From Chloroflexota bacterium (GTDB lineage: Bacteria; Chloroflexota; Dehalococcoidia; Tepidiformales; Tepidiformaceae): a stretch of 64,000 nucleotides of DNA. The stretch covers positions 860,164 to 924,163 of the forward strand of contig JAPPAK010000001.1 of assembly GCA_026705605.1 (NCBI GenBank). Reading direction: 5' to 3'. This document shows positions 1 through 8,004 of this stretch, in pieces; positions within the stretch are counted from its first letter, which is position 1, and each line of letters starts with the position of its first letter. The translations under genes were made by a program, and so were the position numbers. The notes beneath the pieces were generated by a model that saw only the letters and a program-made list of their open reading frames with translations, made no database searches and was not told where the DNA came from.

Positions 1-54
1 AGTCACCACGACAGTCAGGGAGTAACACGAATGCGTTTGGAGTACCGCCAATGA
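1..54 (+). CDS. Possible 3' tail of a gene cut by the window start
   Basis: The first reading frame is open from base 1 and ends in TGA at 52-54, encoding a tail that finishes TRMRLEYRQ. Its stop overlaps the ATG of cysC as ATGA, the same junction that joins cysC to sat. That spacing suggests an upstream gene of the same operon, but 17 codons carry no recognisable domain. The cysC frame is also open upstream of its ATG, so an N-terminal fusion cannot be excluded. Confidence 0.3.
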   Translation, partial: SHHDSQGVTRMRLEYRQ

Positions 55-605
55 GCAGTCAGGGCTTTGTCATCTGGTTCACCGGGCTCTCCGGCTCCGG
101 CAAGAGCACCCTCGCCGAGGCGCTCGCCCCCGTCCTGCGTGAGCGCGGCCGCAACGTCGAGATCCTCGACGGCGACATCGTTCGCACCAACCTCTCGAAG
201 GGCCTCGGCTTCAGCAAGGAGGATCGCGACACGAACATCCGCCGCATCGGCTTCGTCGCCAGCCTTCTGGCCCGTAACGGCGTCGGCGTCATCACCGCCG
301 CCATCTCCCCCTACCAGGAGATTCGCGACGAGAACCGCGCCATGACCGAGGGCGACGGCGCCGTCTTTGTCGAGGTGCATGCCGCCGCCACCGTCGAGCA
401 GTGCGAGGCACGCGACGTGAAGGGCCTCTACGCAAAGGCACGCGCCGGCGAGATCAAGGGCTTCACCGGCATCGACGACCCCTACGAGGAGCCTCCCAGC
501 CCGGAGGTGCGCTGCGAGACCGGTCTCGATTCCGAAGAGCGCAGCCTCGATCAGATCCTCGATTACCTCGAGTCCCGCGGGCTCATCGGGAAGGCCCAGT
601 CATGA
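51..605 (+). CDS. cysC: Adenylyl-sulfate (APS) kinase
   Basis: Phosphorylates adenosine 5'-phosphosulfate to PAPS with ATP in the cytoplasm, the second step of sulfate activation. The 184-residue product has the usual single-domain length. Visible motifs are a Walker A loop GLSGSGKST (about residues 12-20), DGD at 40-42, [15 protein letters not shown] following it, and [12 protein letters not shown] in the middle. The ATG has a GGAG at 40-43 upstream. Its stop overlaps the start of sat by four bases (ATGA), so the two are translationally coupled. The pathway pairing is unambiguous; whether PAPS here serves reduction or sulfotransfer cannot be told from the window. Confidence 0.95.
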   Translation: MSSQGFVIWFTGLSGSGKSTLAEALAPVLRERGRNVEILDGDIVRTNLSKGLGFSKEDRDTNIRRIGFVASLLARNGVGVITAAISPYQEIRDENRAMTEGDGAVFVEVHAAATVEQCEARDVKGLYAKARAGEIKGFTGIDDPYEEPPSPEVRCETGLDSEERSLDQILDYLESRGLIGKAQS

Positions 606-1762
606 GCAACCTTGGCGAACCGTACGGCGGAACCCTTGTCGACCTCCTCGTCGATGAAGAGGAGCACGTCGAGCTTGGCCGCGAGGTTGCGAGCCTCCCC
701 ACCATCGAGCTCGATTCGCGCCATCTCGCCGACTTCGAGCTCCTTGCCAACGGCGGCTTCAGTCCCCTCACCGGCTTCATGGGCGAGGCCGACTACCACT
801 CAGTCGTCGAGAACATGACGCTGGCGAACGGCCTCCCCTGGTCGATGCCCGTCACCCTCTCAGTCGAGGAGTCTCGCGCCGGCGAACTGACCCCCGGGGT
901 CCGCGCCGACCTGCGCGACGATGAAGGGTTCCCCCTCGGCGTCATCGACATCGAGGAGGTCTACCGGCGGGACAAGACCCGCCTCGCCGAGCAGGTCTAC
1001 CGCACCACCGACGAGGCCCATCCCGGCGTCGCCGCCCTCTACGCCTCCGGCGACCTCGTGCTTGGCGGCTCGGTGAAGGCCCTGCGCCTCCCCGACCACG
1101 GGAACTTCCCCGACCACCGCCTCACCCCGGCCCAGACCCGCGCCGCCTTCGCTGAGCGCGGCTGGCGCACGGTCGTCGGCTTCCAGACCCGCAACCCCAT
1201 CCACCGCGCCCACGAGTACCTGATCAAGGTCGCGCTCGAGGGCGTCGACGGCGCTCTCATCCATCCCCTCGTGGGAGACACGAAGGACGACGACATCCCC
1301 GCCGACGTGCGTATGCAGTGCTACCAGGTGCTGCTCGACCGCTACTTCCCCGAGGACCGCGTGCAGCTCTCGGTGCTGCCCGCGGCCATGCGCTACGCCG
1401 GCCCGCGCGAGGCGATCTTCCACGCCATCATGCGCAAGAATTACGGCTGCACCCACTTCATCGTCGGGCGCGACCACGCAGGCGTCGGCAACTACTACGG
1501 TACCTACGACGCCCAGCGCATCTTCGACGAGATCGACCTCGACGCCCTCGGCATCCAGCCGCTCTTTTTCGAACACGCCTTCTGGTGCCTCCGCAGCGGC
1601 GCCATGGCGACCACGAAGACGAGCCCGGCCACACCCGAGGAGCGCCTCTTCCTTTCCGGGACGAAGGTGCGCGAGATGCTCGCCAACGGCGAGGACCTCC
1701 CCGTCGAGTTCACGCGTCCCGAGGTTGCCGCCGTGCTGATGGAGAGCGCCCGGGGCGGCTAA
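602..1762 (+). CDS. sat: ATP sulfurylase (sulfate adenylyltransferase)
   Basis: Makes APS and pyrophosphate from ATP and sulfate, the first step of assimilatory (or reversed dissimilatory) sulfur metabolism. The monofunctional 386-residue form is seen: the catalytic [11 protein letters not shown] motif lies near residue 194 and GRDHAG near residue 290. I start at the ATG at 602, which overlaps the cysC stop; the frame stays open further upstream, but that would run deep into cysC. Order cysC-sat followed by a membrane transporter suggests a sulfate uptake and activation operon. Confidence 0.95.
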   Translation: MSNLGEPYGGTLVDLLVDEEEHVELGREVASLPTIELDSRHLADFELLANGGFSPLTGFMGEADYHSVVENMTLANGLPWSMPVTLSVEESRAGELTPGVRADLRDDEGFPLGVIDIEEVYRRDKTRLAEQVYRTTDEAHPGVAALYASGDLVLGGSVKALRLPDHGNFPDHRLTPAQTRAAFAERGWRTVVGFQTRNPIHRAHEYLIKVALEGVDGALIHPLVGDTKDDDIPADVRMQCYQVLLDRYFPEDRVQLSVLPAAMRYAGPREAIFHAIMRKNYGCTHFIVGRDHAGVGNYYGTYDAQRIFDEIDLDALGIQPLFFEHAFWCLRSGAMATTKTSPATPEERLFLSGTKVREMLANGEDLPVEFTRPEVAAVLMESARGG

Positions 1763-1766
1763 GGTG

Positions 1767-2867
1767 ATGCAGCGGGCGCGCTCCGCCGCGCGCGAGGCGC
1801 CGCCCGCGACGCGCAGCATTCGCTCGCTGCGCCCCGCGATGCTCGCTCGCTTGGCCTGCGCGGTCTTCGGGCTTGCGCTGTTCGCCCTCGCCCTCGAGAT
1901 CACCCGCGCTGGCGCCGGCTCCCTGGCGCCCCTCCTCTCTGACATCAACGTCGAGGGTGTCGCCAACGCCCTTGGCTTCGGGTGGCTCTTCGCCTACGTC
2001 GTGCTCAGTGGCTCCCCCGTCGCCGCCATCGGCGTCACCCTCCTCTCCGAGGGCGTCTTCCACACCACCGAGGCATTCGCCGTCATCGCCGGCTCGCGGC
2101 TCGGCGCGTCCTTCATCGTCCTCGCCGTCGGCTTCCTCGCCTTCCGATTCGGCCGCCGCAGTGGCGACGGCGTCGCCATCGGCATCGTCGCCATGCTCGT
2201 CACCTTCACGACGCAGGGTCCGGCGGTCGCGCTTGGGTTCCTGGCCCTGCAGCTGGGCTGGTTCGACGGCGCCACCCCCTCCGCCCCCGACGCCCTCCTG
2301 CAGGGCACCGACGCCGCCTTCGGCCCCGTCACCGGCGCCCTCGATTCCTTCCTGCCCGGCCTCCTCGTGTTCGTCGCCGGCGCTGGCGTCCTCCTCCTCG
2401 CCTTCGCCGTCTTCGAACGCGCCCTTCCCCAGCTCGAGGGCGAGGCCGAGGGCATCCGCCGCCGCCTCGACGTCCTCAACCGCCGCCCCCTGATGTTCCT
2501 GATGGGAGTCATCATCACCCTCACGACCCTCAGCGTGGCCGTCTCCCTGACCGTCCTCGTGCCCCTCGCCCTGCGCGGCTACGTCCGCCGCGAGCACATC
2601 ATCCCGTACGTCCTCGGGGCCAACATCGCGACCTTTGTCGACACCCTCGCCGCCAGCGTCCTTGTTGGCGGCGAGGCTGCCGTCGCCGTCGTCCTTGCCC
2701 AGGTCGCCTCGATCACCGTCGTGGCGGGCATTGTCCTGACCGTGCTGTACAAGCCCTACCGGACGGGCATCCTCCGCAGCGAGCGCTGGATCGCCGCCCG
2801 CCCCCGCCGCCTCGCCGCTTTCCTCGGCGTCATCGTTGCGGTGCCTGCCATCCTGCTGGTGGTCTAG
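1767..2867 (+). CDS. Polytopic membrane protein, Na/Pi-cotransporter-like, possible sulfate or other anion transporter
   Basis: A 366-residue protein with about eight to nine hydrophobic segments. Two separated stretches, one with LSGSPVAAIGVTLLSEG and one with PYVLGANIATFVDTLAAS, resemble the inverted repeat of Na/Pi-cotransporter II proteins (PF02690), where a Q/S-rich loop and a GANIGTT-like loop form the substrate site. The usual QSSS is not seen, so family membership is tentative. The gene begins two to five bases after the sat stop, either at GTG 1764 or ATG 1767, and its 3' end overlaps the convergent PIN toxin by four bases. Location after cysC-sat suggests an anion such as sulfate as cargo; this is inference. 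Confidence 0.6.
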   Translation: MQRARSAAREAPPATRSIRSLRPAMLARLACAVFGLALFALALEITRAGAGSLAPLLSDINVEGVANALGFGWLFAYVVLSGSPVAAIGVTLLSEGVFHTTEAFAVIAGSRLGASFIVLAVGFLAFRFGRRSGDGVAIGIVAMLVTFTTQGPAVALGFLALQLGWFDGATPSAPDALLQGTDAAFGPVTGALDSFLPGLLVFVAGAGVLLLAFAVFERALPQLEGEAEGIRRRLDVLNRRPLMFLMGVIITLTTLSVAVSLTVLVPLALRGYVRREHIIPYVLGANIATFVDTLAASVLVGGEAAVAVVLAQVASITVVAGIVLTVLYKPYRTGILRSERWIAARPRRLAAFLGVIVAVPAILLVV

Positions 2868-3268
2868 GCAACCACCTCGAGTCCCTCTGCACGGACTGCG
2901 CGGGCCAGTGCCCTGTCACGAGTGGCTAGGGGCAGGCCGCGCCTGCGGGCCAGCTCCAGATAGGAGGCATCGTAGAAGGACAGCCCGTGTGCGAGCGCCA
3001 ACTCCAGGGCCGTGTCCAGGTCAGTCGCCTCGTCGGTGTCGATGGAGGCGTCCCGAAGCGTTTCGAGGCCTCTCCGTGCGCCTCCATCTGGTACCCTTCC
3101 TCGCCGCTCTGCCACGAGGAGCGCGTTCCGAACCTCGTAGTGCCAGAGAGGCGGGACGCATACCCCTTCGCTGCGCAGAATGTCCAGGGCAGTGAGGGCT
3201 GGCGGATCGAGTTCTTCCCTCAATAGCCAGGCTGCCGCGACTGAAGCATCGAGAACGATGCCGCTCAT
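2864..3268 (-). CDS. vapC: PIN-domain toxin of a VapBC-type pair
   Basis: A 134-residue PIN ribonuclease, the normal length for VapC. Acidic metal-site residues are visible: the Asp in VLDAS near the N terminus, Glu in HYEVRNALL, Asp in SFYDASYLELA and Asp in ATRDRAL. Such toxins cleave specific RNAs when released from their antitoxin. The start overlaps the antitoxin stop by four bases (ATGA), typical for these operons. It faces and slightly overlaps the upstream membrane protein gene at its 3' end. Confidence 0.85.
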   Translation of the reverse strand: MSGIVLDASVAAAWLLREELDPPALTALDILRSEGVCVPPLWHYEVRNALLVAERRGRVPDGGARRGLETLRDASIDTDEATDLDTALELALAHGLSFYDASYLELARRRGLPLATRDRALARAVRAEGLEVVA

Positions 3269-3516
3269 ATGCGGTGGCCCTCGTGGCGGGCGGCCAGGAT
3301 CTCCTCTTCGGTCATGCCCGTAGGCGCCCAGCTCCGGCGGAGCGCCAGCAACCGCTCAACGGCCGCGTCACGCTCCGCCTGCTCCTCATCGCGAGCCGGC
3401 ACCAGGCAGGCGACGGTCTTCCCGTGACGTGTGATGGCGACCCTCTCCCCGTTCTCGACGCGGCGAAGCAGTTCGGCGAAGCGAGCTTTGGCCTCTGTGG
3501 ACTGGATCTCGCGCAT
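3265..3516 (-). CDS. Phd/YefM-family antitoxin
   Basis: An 83-residue protein opening with EIQSTEAKARFAELLRRV and then GERVAITRHGKTVACLVP, the classic Phd/YefM dimerisation and DNA-binding fold. The C-terminal half is charged and presumably wraps the PIN toxin encoded four bases downstream. It is the first gene of the pair and should repress its own promoter through the TGACCGGT repeats just upstream of its start. Confidence 0.85.
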   Translation of the reverse strand: MREIQSTEAKARFAELLRRVENGERVAITRHGKTVACLVPARDEEQAERDAAVERLLALRRSWAPTGMTEEEILAARHEGHRI

Positions 3517-3524
3517 GTCTGTCC

Positions 3525-3553
3525 TGACCGGTTGTTCTGACCGGTCAATTATA
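3525..3553 (-). promoter_or_regulatory. Promoter and operator of the toxin-antitoxin pair
   Basis: Read on the minus strand, a perfect TATAAT box (3548-3553) is followed at once by the perfect 10-bp palindrome TGACCGGTCA (3538-3547) and by a second ACCGGTCA half (3525-3532), 13 bp away. The repeats lie over the expected transcription start and between -10 and ATG, an arrangement suited to autorepression by the antitoxin. The -35 position (GAGACG at 17 bp) is poor. Confidence 0.65.
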
Positions 3554-3558
3554 TCAGA

Positions 3559-4164
3559 CTACCGACCCATCGTCTCCAGGATCGCGACCGCCGCCTCCAC
3601 CGACACCTCCCCCTCGGGCCCGCCCAGGTGCACGCTCAGCACGAACCGGTCCCGCGCGACTGCCACTGCGTAGCGAACCCGCCCGTCCGGTTCGTCGAGC
3701 CGGAACGCCCTCGCCCCCTCCGCCTCCACTTCTGTGATGCCCGTGCCCTCCGCCAGCGCGATGCCCGCGACCGTGACGCTCAGCCAGTCGGCGTCGGCTG
3801 GCAGTTCCGCCACGAAGCGCGACGCTTCGCCTTCGTCTCCGAAGGCCACGACCTGGCACACGACCTCGACGGGCGGCTCATCTTCCAGGCTGCCGCGGCG
3901 CTCCTTCCAGTAGGCGAAATAGCCCCCCTCGACGCCCGCCGCCTCCAGCGGGGCCGCCCCCACCTCGCGTCCCATCTCGCTGCGGGAAAGGTTCCCGAAC
4001 GTCAGGCGCTCGAGCCCCTCCGGCAGGTGCTCTTCCTGGCAGGCGCGGTCGGCGAGCAGTTGCGGGCTTCCCGAGCACGCGGCCGCCAGGGCGAGGATGC
4101 CCAGCGCGGCGAGGGCGATGCCCGCCCTACTCGTCGTCGAAGGGCGGGTCTGGCTCAGGGCCAA
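3559..4164 (-). CDS. Predicted lipoprotein, unknown function
   Basis: A 201-residue protein with a positively charged N terminus, a hydrophobic stretch and a lipobox LAAAC with the lipidated Cys at residue 30. The mature part contains two further cysteines (DRACQEE and EVVCQVV), possibly a disulfide, and no catalytic motif that I recognise. It is the last gene of a leftward set with the methyltransferase and a small membrane protein. Its ATG lies 38 bases inside the preceding gene; no in-frame start is seen after that overlap that keeps the signal peptide, so I keep it. Confidence 0.6.
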   Translation of the reverse strand: MALSQTRPSTTSRAGIALAALGILALAAACSGSPQLLADRACQEEHLPEGLERLTFGNLSRSEMGREVGAAPLEAAGVEGGYFAYWKERRGSLEDEPPVEVVCQVVAFGDEGEASRFVAELPADADWLSVTVAGIALAEGTGITEVEAEGARAFRLDEPDGRVRYAVAVARDRFVLSVHLGGPEGEVSVEAAVAILETMGR

Positions 4165-4363
4165 TCAGTCCGTGTTTGGTCGAGTAGCGCTCCACCGCCA
4201 CGATGAGCGCGAAGAAGGGGATGAAGCCGATGAGCGCTCCCAGTCCCCAGAACCAGAACCCCCCGATGCAGAACAGGATGCCCGCGGCAGTGAAGAACGA
4301 CATCCCGATGATCGAAAGGATGCGTCCCGCCACCACGTACGGTGAGATTGGCGCCTTGAGCAC
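4127..4363 (-). CDS. Small membrane protein, unknown function
   Basis: A 78-residue protein with two hydrophobic segments (about residues 16-35 and 38-56) separated by a Gly/Phe/Trp-rich turn, then an acidic C-terminal tail ending PPFDDE. The GTG start overlaps the methyltransferase stop by one base (TAGTG), which implies coupled translation. No family recognised. Confidence 0.6.
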   Translation of the reverse strand: MLKAPISPYVVAGRILSIIGMSFFTAAGILFCIGGFWFWGLGALIGFIPFFALIVAVERYSTKHGLIGPEPDPPFDDE

Positions 4364-5380
4364 TAGCTGCCCCCTCCCGCCTTTCGCGCCGTCACCACGC
4401 TGTTCTGTTCCCCGATGGCCGAGCGCGACACGTCTCCGAACCCCGCCTCCTCCAGCAGCTCCCCGATACGCGATTGCGTGCGGTTCTCTCCGCCCAGCAT
4501 CGCCATCGTCAGGCCGCTGACGGAGGCGTGGTCGGGCCCCGTGAGATCTTCGGTCAGCATCGGCTCCACGACCACGATCGTACCCCCTGGTTCGATTGCG
4601 TCGTGGCACGCCGCCAGGATGCGCCGGCACTCCGGTGTCTCCCAGTCGTGCAGGATGTTCGCCAGCAGCAGGATGTCGTGACCGCGCGGCAGCGGGTCGT
4701 CGAAGAACGACCCGGCGACGAAGTGGCAGCGGCCACCGAGCCCGTGCTCCGTTATCCGCTCCTCGGCGAATGGGCGCATGGCCGGCAGGTCGAAGATCGT
4801 CGCCTCCAGCGACGGATGCGCCTCCAGCAGGGCGAGGGTGTAGCCGCCGCTGCTGCCGCCCACGTCCAGCAGCCGCCGGAACGGCGCGACATCCACCTCG
4901 CACAGGAGGTGCTCCGCCCCCGAGATGGCGTTCGCGAGCATCCCCTCGGCGAACCAGCGCCGGTCCTCGTCATCGAAGCCCCCGAACAAGTCCGCCTGCC
5001 CGGCCTCAGTCAGCGGCTTGCCGCTTCGGAGCGCCTCACCGAGCCGGCCGATCTGTTCGTGGAAACCCTGGAACAGCAACGAGCGTCCCCCGGCGAACCG
5101 CGGGCTCGACCGCACCAGGAACGCTTCGGTCGCCGGTGTCGCCCGGAAGCGCCCCTGTTCGTCGCGCTCCGCAAGCCCCTGGCTCGTCAGGAACGCGAGC
5201 AGCGCCGGCGCCACCCGGGGCGCCAGCCCCAACTCATCCGGTGTCGATGGCCCGCTCGACAGGCGTTCGAAGATGCCGCTGCGCAGGCAGAAGGCGAGCG
5301 CCTGCGCGCGCATCGCGCCGTCCTGCAGCGCGTAGATGCGCAGCCTCGTGGCCTCGAGATCGTCAGTCGTGGCGGGCATG
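4363..5380 (-). CDS. SAM-dependent O-methyltransferase, acetylserotonin/caffeate type
   Basis: A 338-residue class I methyltransferase of the Methyltransf_2 family (PF00891). The N-terminal part is a winged-helix dimerisation domain; the SAM-binding motif LLDVGGSSGGYTLALL follows near the middle, then EATIFDLPAM and the ANILHDWETPECRRIL segment, whose His-Asp is the catalytic-base region in O-methyltransferases. Substrates of the family are phenols and polyketide hydroxyls; the actual one is unknown. I start at ATG 5380; a GTG two codons upstream (5385) is possible. Confidence 0.85.
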
Positions 5381-5430
5381 GGCACCCATTCTCTCGCGGG
5401 TCCGGGGAGCGGGCCAGCGGTACGCTCGCC

Positions 5431-5586
5431 TTACCCGAATGCGTACCAGATGGCCGCCATCGCGCTGACACCGATCACCATCCAGGCCGCGATGGAGAGC
5501 GCTGCCGCTGCGTCCTCGTCGGCGTCGTGCTTGATCCACGACCACACGAAGAACGGCAGCAGCACGAGCCCGATGAGGAACGACAC
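5431..5586 (-). CDS. Very small two-helix membrane protein
   Basis: About 51 residues from a GTG start: a hydrophobic helix SFLIGLVLLPFFVWSWI, a short charged loop KHDADEDA, and a second helix with IAAWMVIGVSAMAAIWY. A longer version from ATG 5667 would run across the promoter and ribosome binding site of the divergent enoyl-CoA hydratase and adds a non-hydrophobic, low-complexity stretch, so I prefer the short form. No family recognised. Confidence 0.5.
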   Translation of the reverse strand: MSFLIGLVLLPFFVWSWIKHDADEDAAAALSIAAWMVIGVSAMAAIWYAFG

Positions 5587-5668
5587 AGGGTCCAGTCTAG
5601 CGAGGCTGTGGCGGCGCAGTAGGCCGGTGGACGGTAGAGTGCCACCCACACCTCCGGAGGTCGCCAAC

Positions 5669-6466
5669 GTGGAGTTCTGCAGCTACGAGAAGAAGGACCG
5701 TGTCGCCTACATCACCATCACTCGCCCCGAGGTGATGAACTCACTCCACGTCTACGCGAACCTCGAGCTGCACGAGGTCTGGGAGGACTTCGCCAACGAC
5801 GACGACCTCTGGGTCGCCGTCTTCACCGGTGAGGGTGGCCGCGCCTTCAGCGCCGGCAACGACCTCAAATTCACCGCCGAGATGTCCCGCCTGCCCGCCT
5901 CCGAGCGCCCGGCCGTGCGCTGGCCCGGCACCGGCTTCGGCGGTCTCACCAGCCGCTTCAACCTCTACAAGCCGATCATCGCCCGGGTGAATGGGTACGC
6001 CCTCGGGGGTGGCTTCGAGATGGCCCTCGCCTGCGACATCGTCGTCGCCGCCGAGCACGCCCGCTTCGGCCTCACCGAGCCAAAGGTCGGGCTTATCGCC
6101 GGGGCCAACGGCGTCCACCGCCTGCCCCGCCAGGGTCCCCTCAAGGCCGTCATGGGCCACATGCTCACGGGTCGCCACATGACCGCCCAGCGCGCCTACG
6201 AGCTCGGCCTCGTGAACGAGGTCGTCCCCCTCGAGGAGCTCGACGAAGCCGTCGGCCGCTGGGTCACCGACATCCTCAGCTGCGCGCCCCTCTCCGTGCG
6301 TTCCACCAAGGAGACGGCAATGCGCGGGCTTGAGATGGCCCTTCCTGACGCCTCCCAGACCGTCTTTACCTGGGAGAGCCGCCGCCGCCAGTCCCCCGAC
6401 TCCGTGGAGGGCCCCCGCGCGTTCGCCGAGAAGCGCGACCCCGACTGGAAGGGCACCTGGACATAA
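5669..6466 (+). CDS. Enoyl-CoA hydratase/isomerase (crotonase) family protein
   Basis: A 265-residue crotonase. Oxyanion-hole signatures are present: GRAFSAGNDLKF and NGYALGGGFEMALACD. Glu residues of the active site occur in the FGLTEPKVGL segment. The family hydrates or isomerises enoyl-CoA thioesters in fatty acid or aromatic catabolism; the specific substrate cannot be told. The GTG start is set by a strong GGAGG at 5656-5660, eight bases upstream. A TAGAGT box lies near 5635. Confidence 0.85.
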   Translation: MEFCSYEKKDRVAYITITRPEVMNSLHVYANLELHEVWEDFANDDDLWVAVFTGEGGRAFSAGNDLKFTAEMSRLPASERPAVRWPGTGFGGLTSRFNLYKPIIARVNGYALGGGFEMALACDIVVAAEHARFGLTEPKVGLIAGANGVHRLPRQGPLKAVMGHMLTGRHMTAQRAYELGLVNEVVPLEELDEAVGRWVTDILSCAPLSVRSTKETAMRGLEMALPDASQTVFTWESRRRQSPDSVEGPRAFAEKRDPDWKGTWT

Positions 6467-6523
6467 GTTCCGCCAGCCGACCGTTCGGTCCGAGCCGCTA
6501 GAATCGTGGCGGAGGGCCCTCGC

Positions 6524-7861
6524 GTGTCCCGTTCTGGCGTCCACGTGGTCGAGGCGCACTACAACTCGTCCTGGGACCGACTGACCTCCTCGCTCCGCTA
6601 CGACCAGTTCCGCTGGCTCTATATCAGCAACCTCTGCTTCATGTTCGCCATGATGGGGATGTTCCTTGTCCGCTCTGTCCTCGCCTTCCGGCTGACAGAC
6701 AGCGAATTCGCCCTTGGTCTCGTTGCGTTCGTGGTTGGAGTGCCGATGGTCGTCGTGGCCCCCCTTGGGGGGGCGCTTGCCGACCGCCTCGACCGCCGCA
6801 AGCTCATTCTGTTCGTCCAGACCGCCGCAATCGTCGACGAGGCCCTGGTCTTTGTCCTGCTGATCACCGACCAACTGGCTTTCGTACACCTGCTGGTCCT
6901 TACCGGTGCCCTCGGCCTCCTCTTCCCTTTCATGATGCCAGCCCGCCAGGCGATCATCGCGAATGTCGTTGGGAGGCGGGGCCTCGGCAATGCGATGGCG
7001 CTCCAGATGGGCGGCATGAACTTCACCCGCATCGTCGGCCCTGTGGCCGCCGGGGCGCTCATCCCCCTGGTGGGCATGGCGAGCACCTATGCCGTCGCCC
7101 TCGTGCTTTACGGCGTCGGACTGGCCGCGATGTTTCGCGTTCGTCCCTCTTTCCCCGACGAAGTTGAGCAGAAGGGCTCCGTCTTTGGCGACATTGTCGA
7201 CGGCTTCCGCTACGTCTGGCAGCACCCTCCGGTGCGGGTCCTGCTGATCTTCGGACTCGTGCCGACCCTGCTCGCAATGCCCTTCCAGACGCTGCTCGTG
7301 GTCTTCGCACTGGAAGTCTGGGATGTTGGTGAGTGGGGGCTGGGGGTGTTGAACGCGGTGGCCGGTATCGGGGGCCTCGTGGGGTCAGTCTACGTCGCCT
7401 GGAACGCCGAGTCGCACCAGCGGCTGAGACGCATGATGGCCAGCATCTTCGCGTTCGGGTCCACCCTCCTGCTGTTTTCGGTTAGCCCCTGGTTCTTGCT
7501 CGCCTTGCCGTTCATTTTCTTCGCCGATGTGTTCGTGACTATGTTCATGGTGCTGAACAACACGGCCATCCAGATGCTCATCCCCGACTTCGTCCGTGGT
7601 CGTGTCATGAGTCTCCTGATGATGTCGTTCGGGCTCACTCCCTTGGGGACCCTCCCAATGACCTGGTTTGCCGAGCACTACGGCGCCCCCGCCGCAGTCG
7701 CGCTCGCCTCAGTCCTAATGCTTGTCCTCGCCGTCATCTTCTTCGTCTTCAGCCCCGCCCTGCGCCGCATCGATACCAGCACACGTGAGGCCGAGATCGA
7801 ATTCGGCGAGCTGGACCGACGCGGCCGCCGCTCGCCGGAGCTGACGCCGGCTGCGAAGTAG
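6524..7861 (+). CDS. MFS transporter, EntS-like exporter
   Basis: About 445 residues with twelve predicted membrane helices. The MFS loop motif is seen as GGALADRLDRRK between helices 2 and 3, and RGRVMSL after helix 10. Proteins of this subgroup (MFS_3, PF05977) export siderophores or drugs. I prefer GTG 6524 because GGAGG sits nine bases upstream; GTG 6506 would place the start almost on a TAGAAT box at 6499-6504. It is distantly related to the two MFS genes near 30 kb. Confidence 0.8.
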   Translation: MSRSGVHVVEAHYNSSWDRLTSSLRYDQFRWLYISNLCFMFAMMGMFLVRSVLAFRLTDSEFALGLVAFVVGVPMVVVAPLGGALADRLDRRKLILFVQTAAIVDEALVFVLLITDQLAFVHLLVLTGALGLLFPFMMPARQAIIANVVGRRGLGNAMALQMGGMNFTRIVGPVAAGALIPLVGMASTYAVALVLYGVGLAAMFRVRPSFPDEVEQKGSVFGDIVDGFRYVWQHPPVRVLLIFGLVPTLLAMPFQTLLVVFALEVWDVGEWGLGVLNAVAGIGGLVGSVYVAWNAESHQRLRRMMASIFAFGSTLLLFSVSPWFLLALPFIFFADVFVTMFMVLNNTAIQMLIPDFVRGRVMSLLMMSFGLTPLGTLPMTWFAEHYGAPAAVALASVLMLVLAVIFFVFSPALRRIDTSTREAEIEFGELDRRGRRSPELTPAAK

Positions 7862-7881
7862 CGCGGGGGAGAAGGGGAGAG

Positions 7882-7957
7882 TGGTGCTGAGGCCCAGAAT
7901 CGAACTGGGGACACCTGCGTTTTCAGCGCAGTGCTCTACCAACTGAGCTACCTCAGC
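7882..7957 (-). tRNA. tRNA-Phe (GAA)
   Basis: On the minus strand a full cloverleaf can be folded: acceptor GCTGAGG/CCTCAGC, D stem GCTC/GAGC, anticodon stem CTGCG/CGCAG with loop CTGAAAA (anticodon GAA), and T arm CCCAG-TTCGATT-CTGGG. CCA is encoded at the 3' end (7882-7884). Confidence 0.95.
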
Positions 7958-8004
7958 GTGCAGGCCATCGTAGGAACCGCACCCGGCAGGGGCAAGGCGA
8001 GCGG

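Noticed and set aside
860..1966. Long minus-strand ORF across sat
   Set aside because: It is the antisense shadow of a well-recognised ATP sulfurylase; GC-rich sequence keeps antisense frames open throughout this window.
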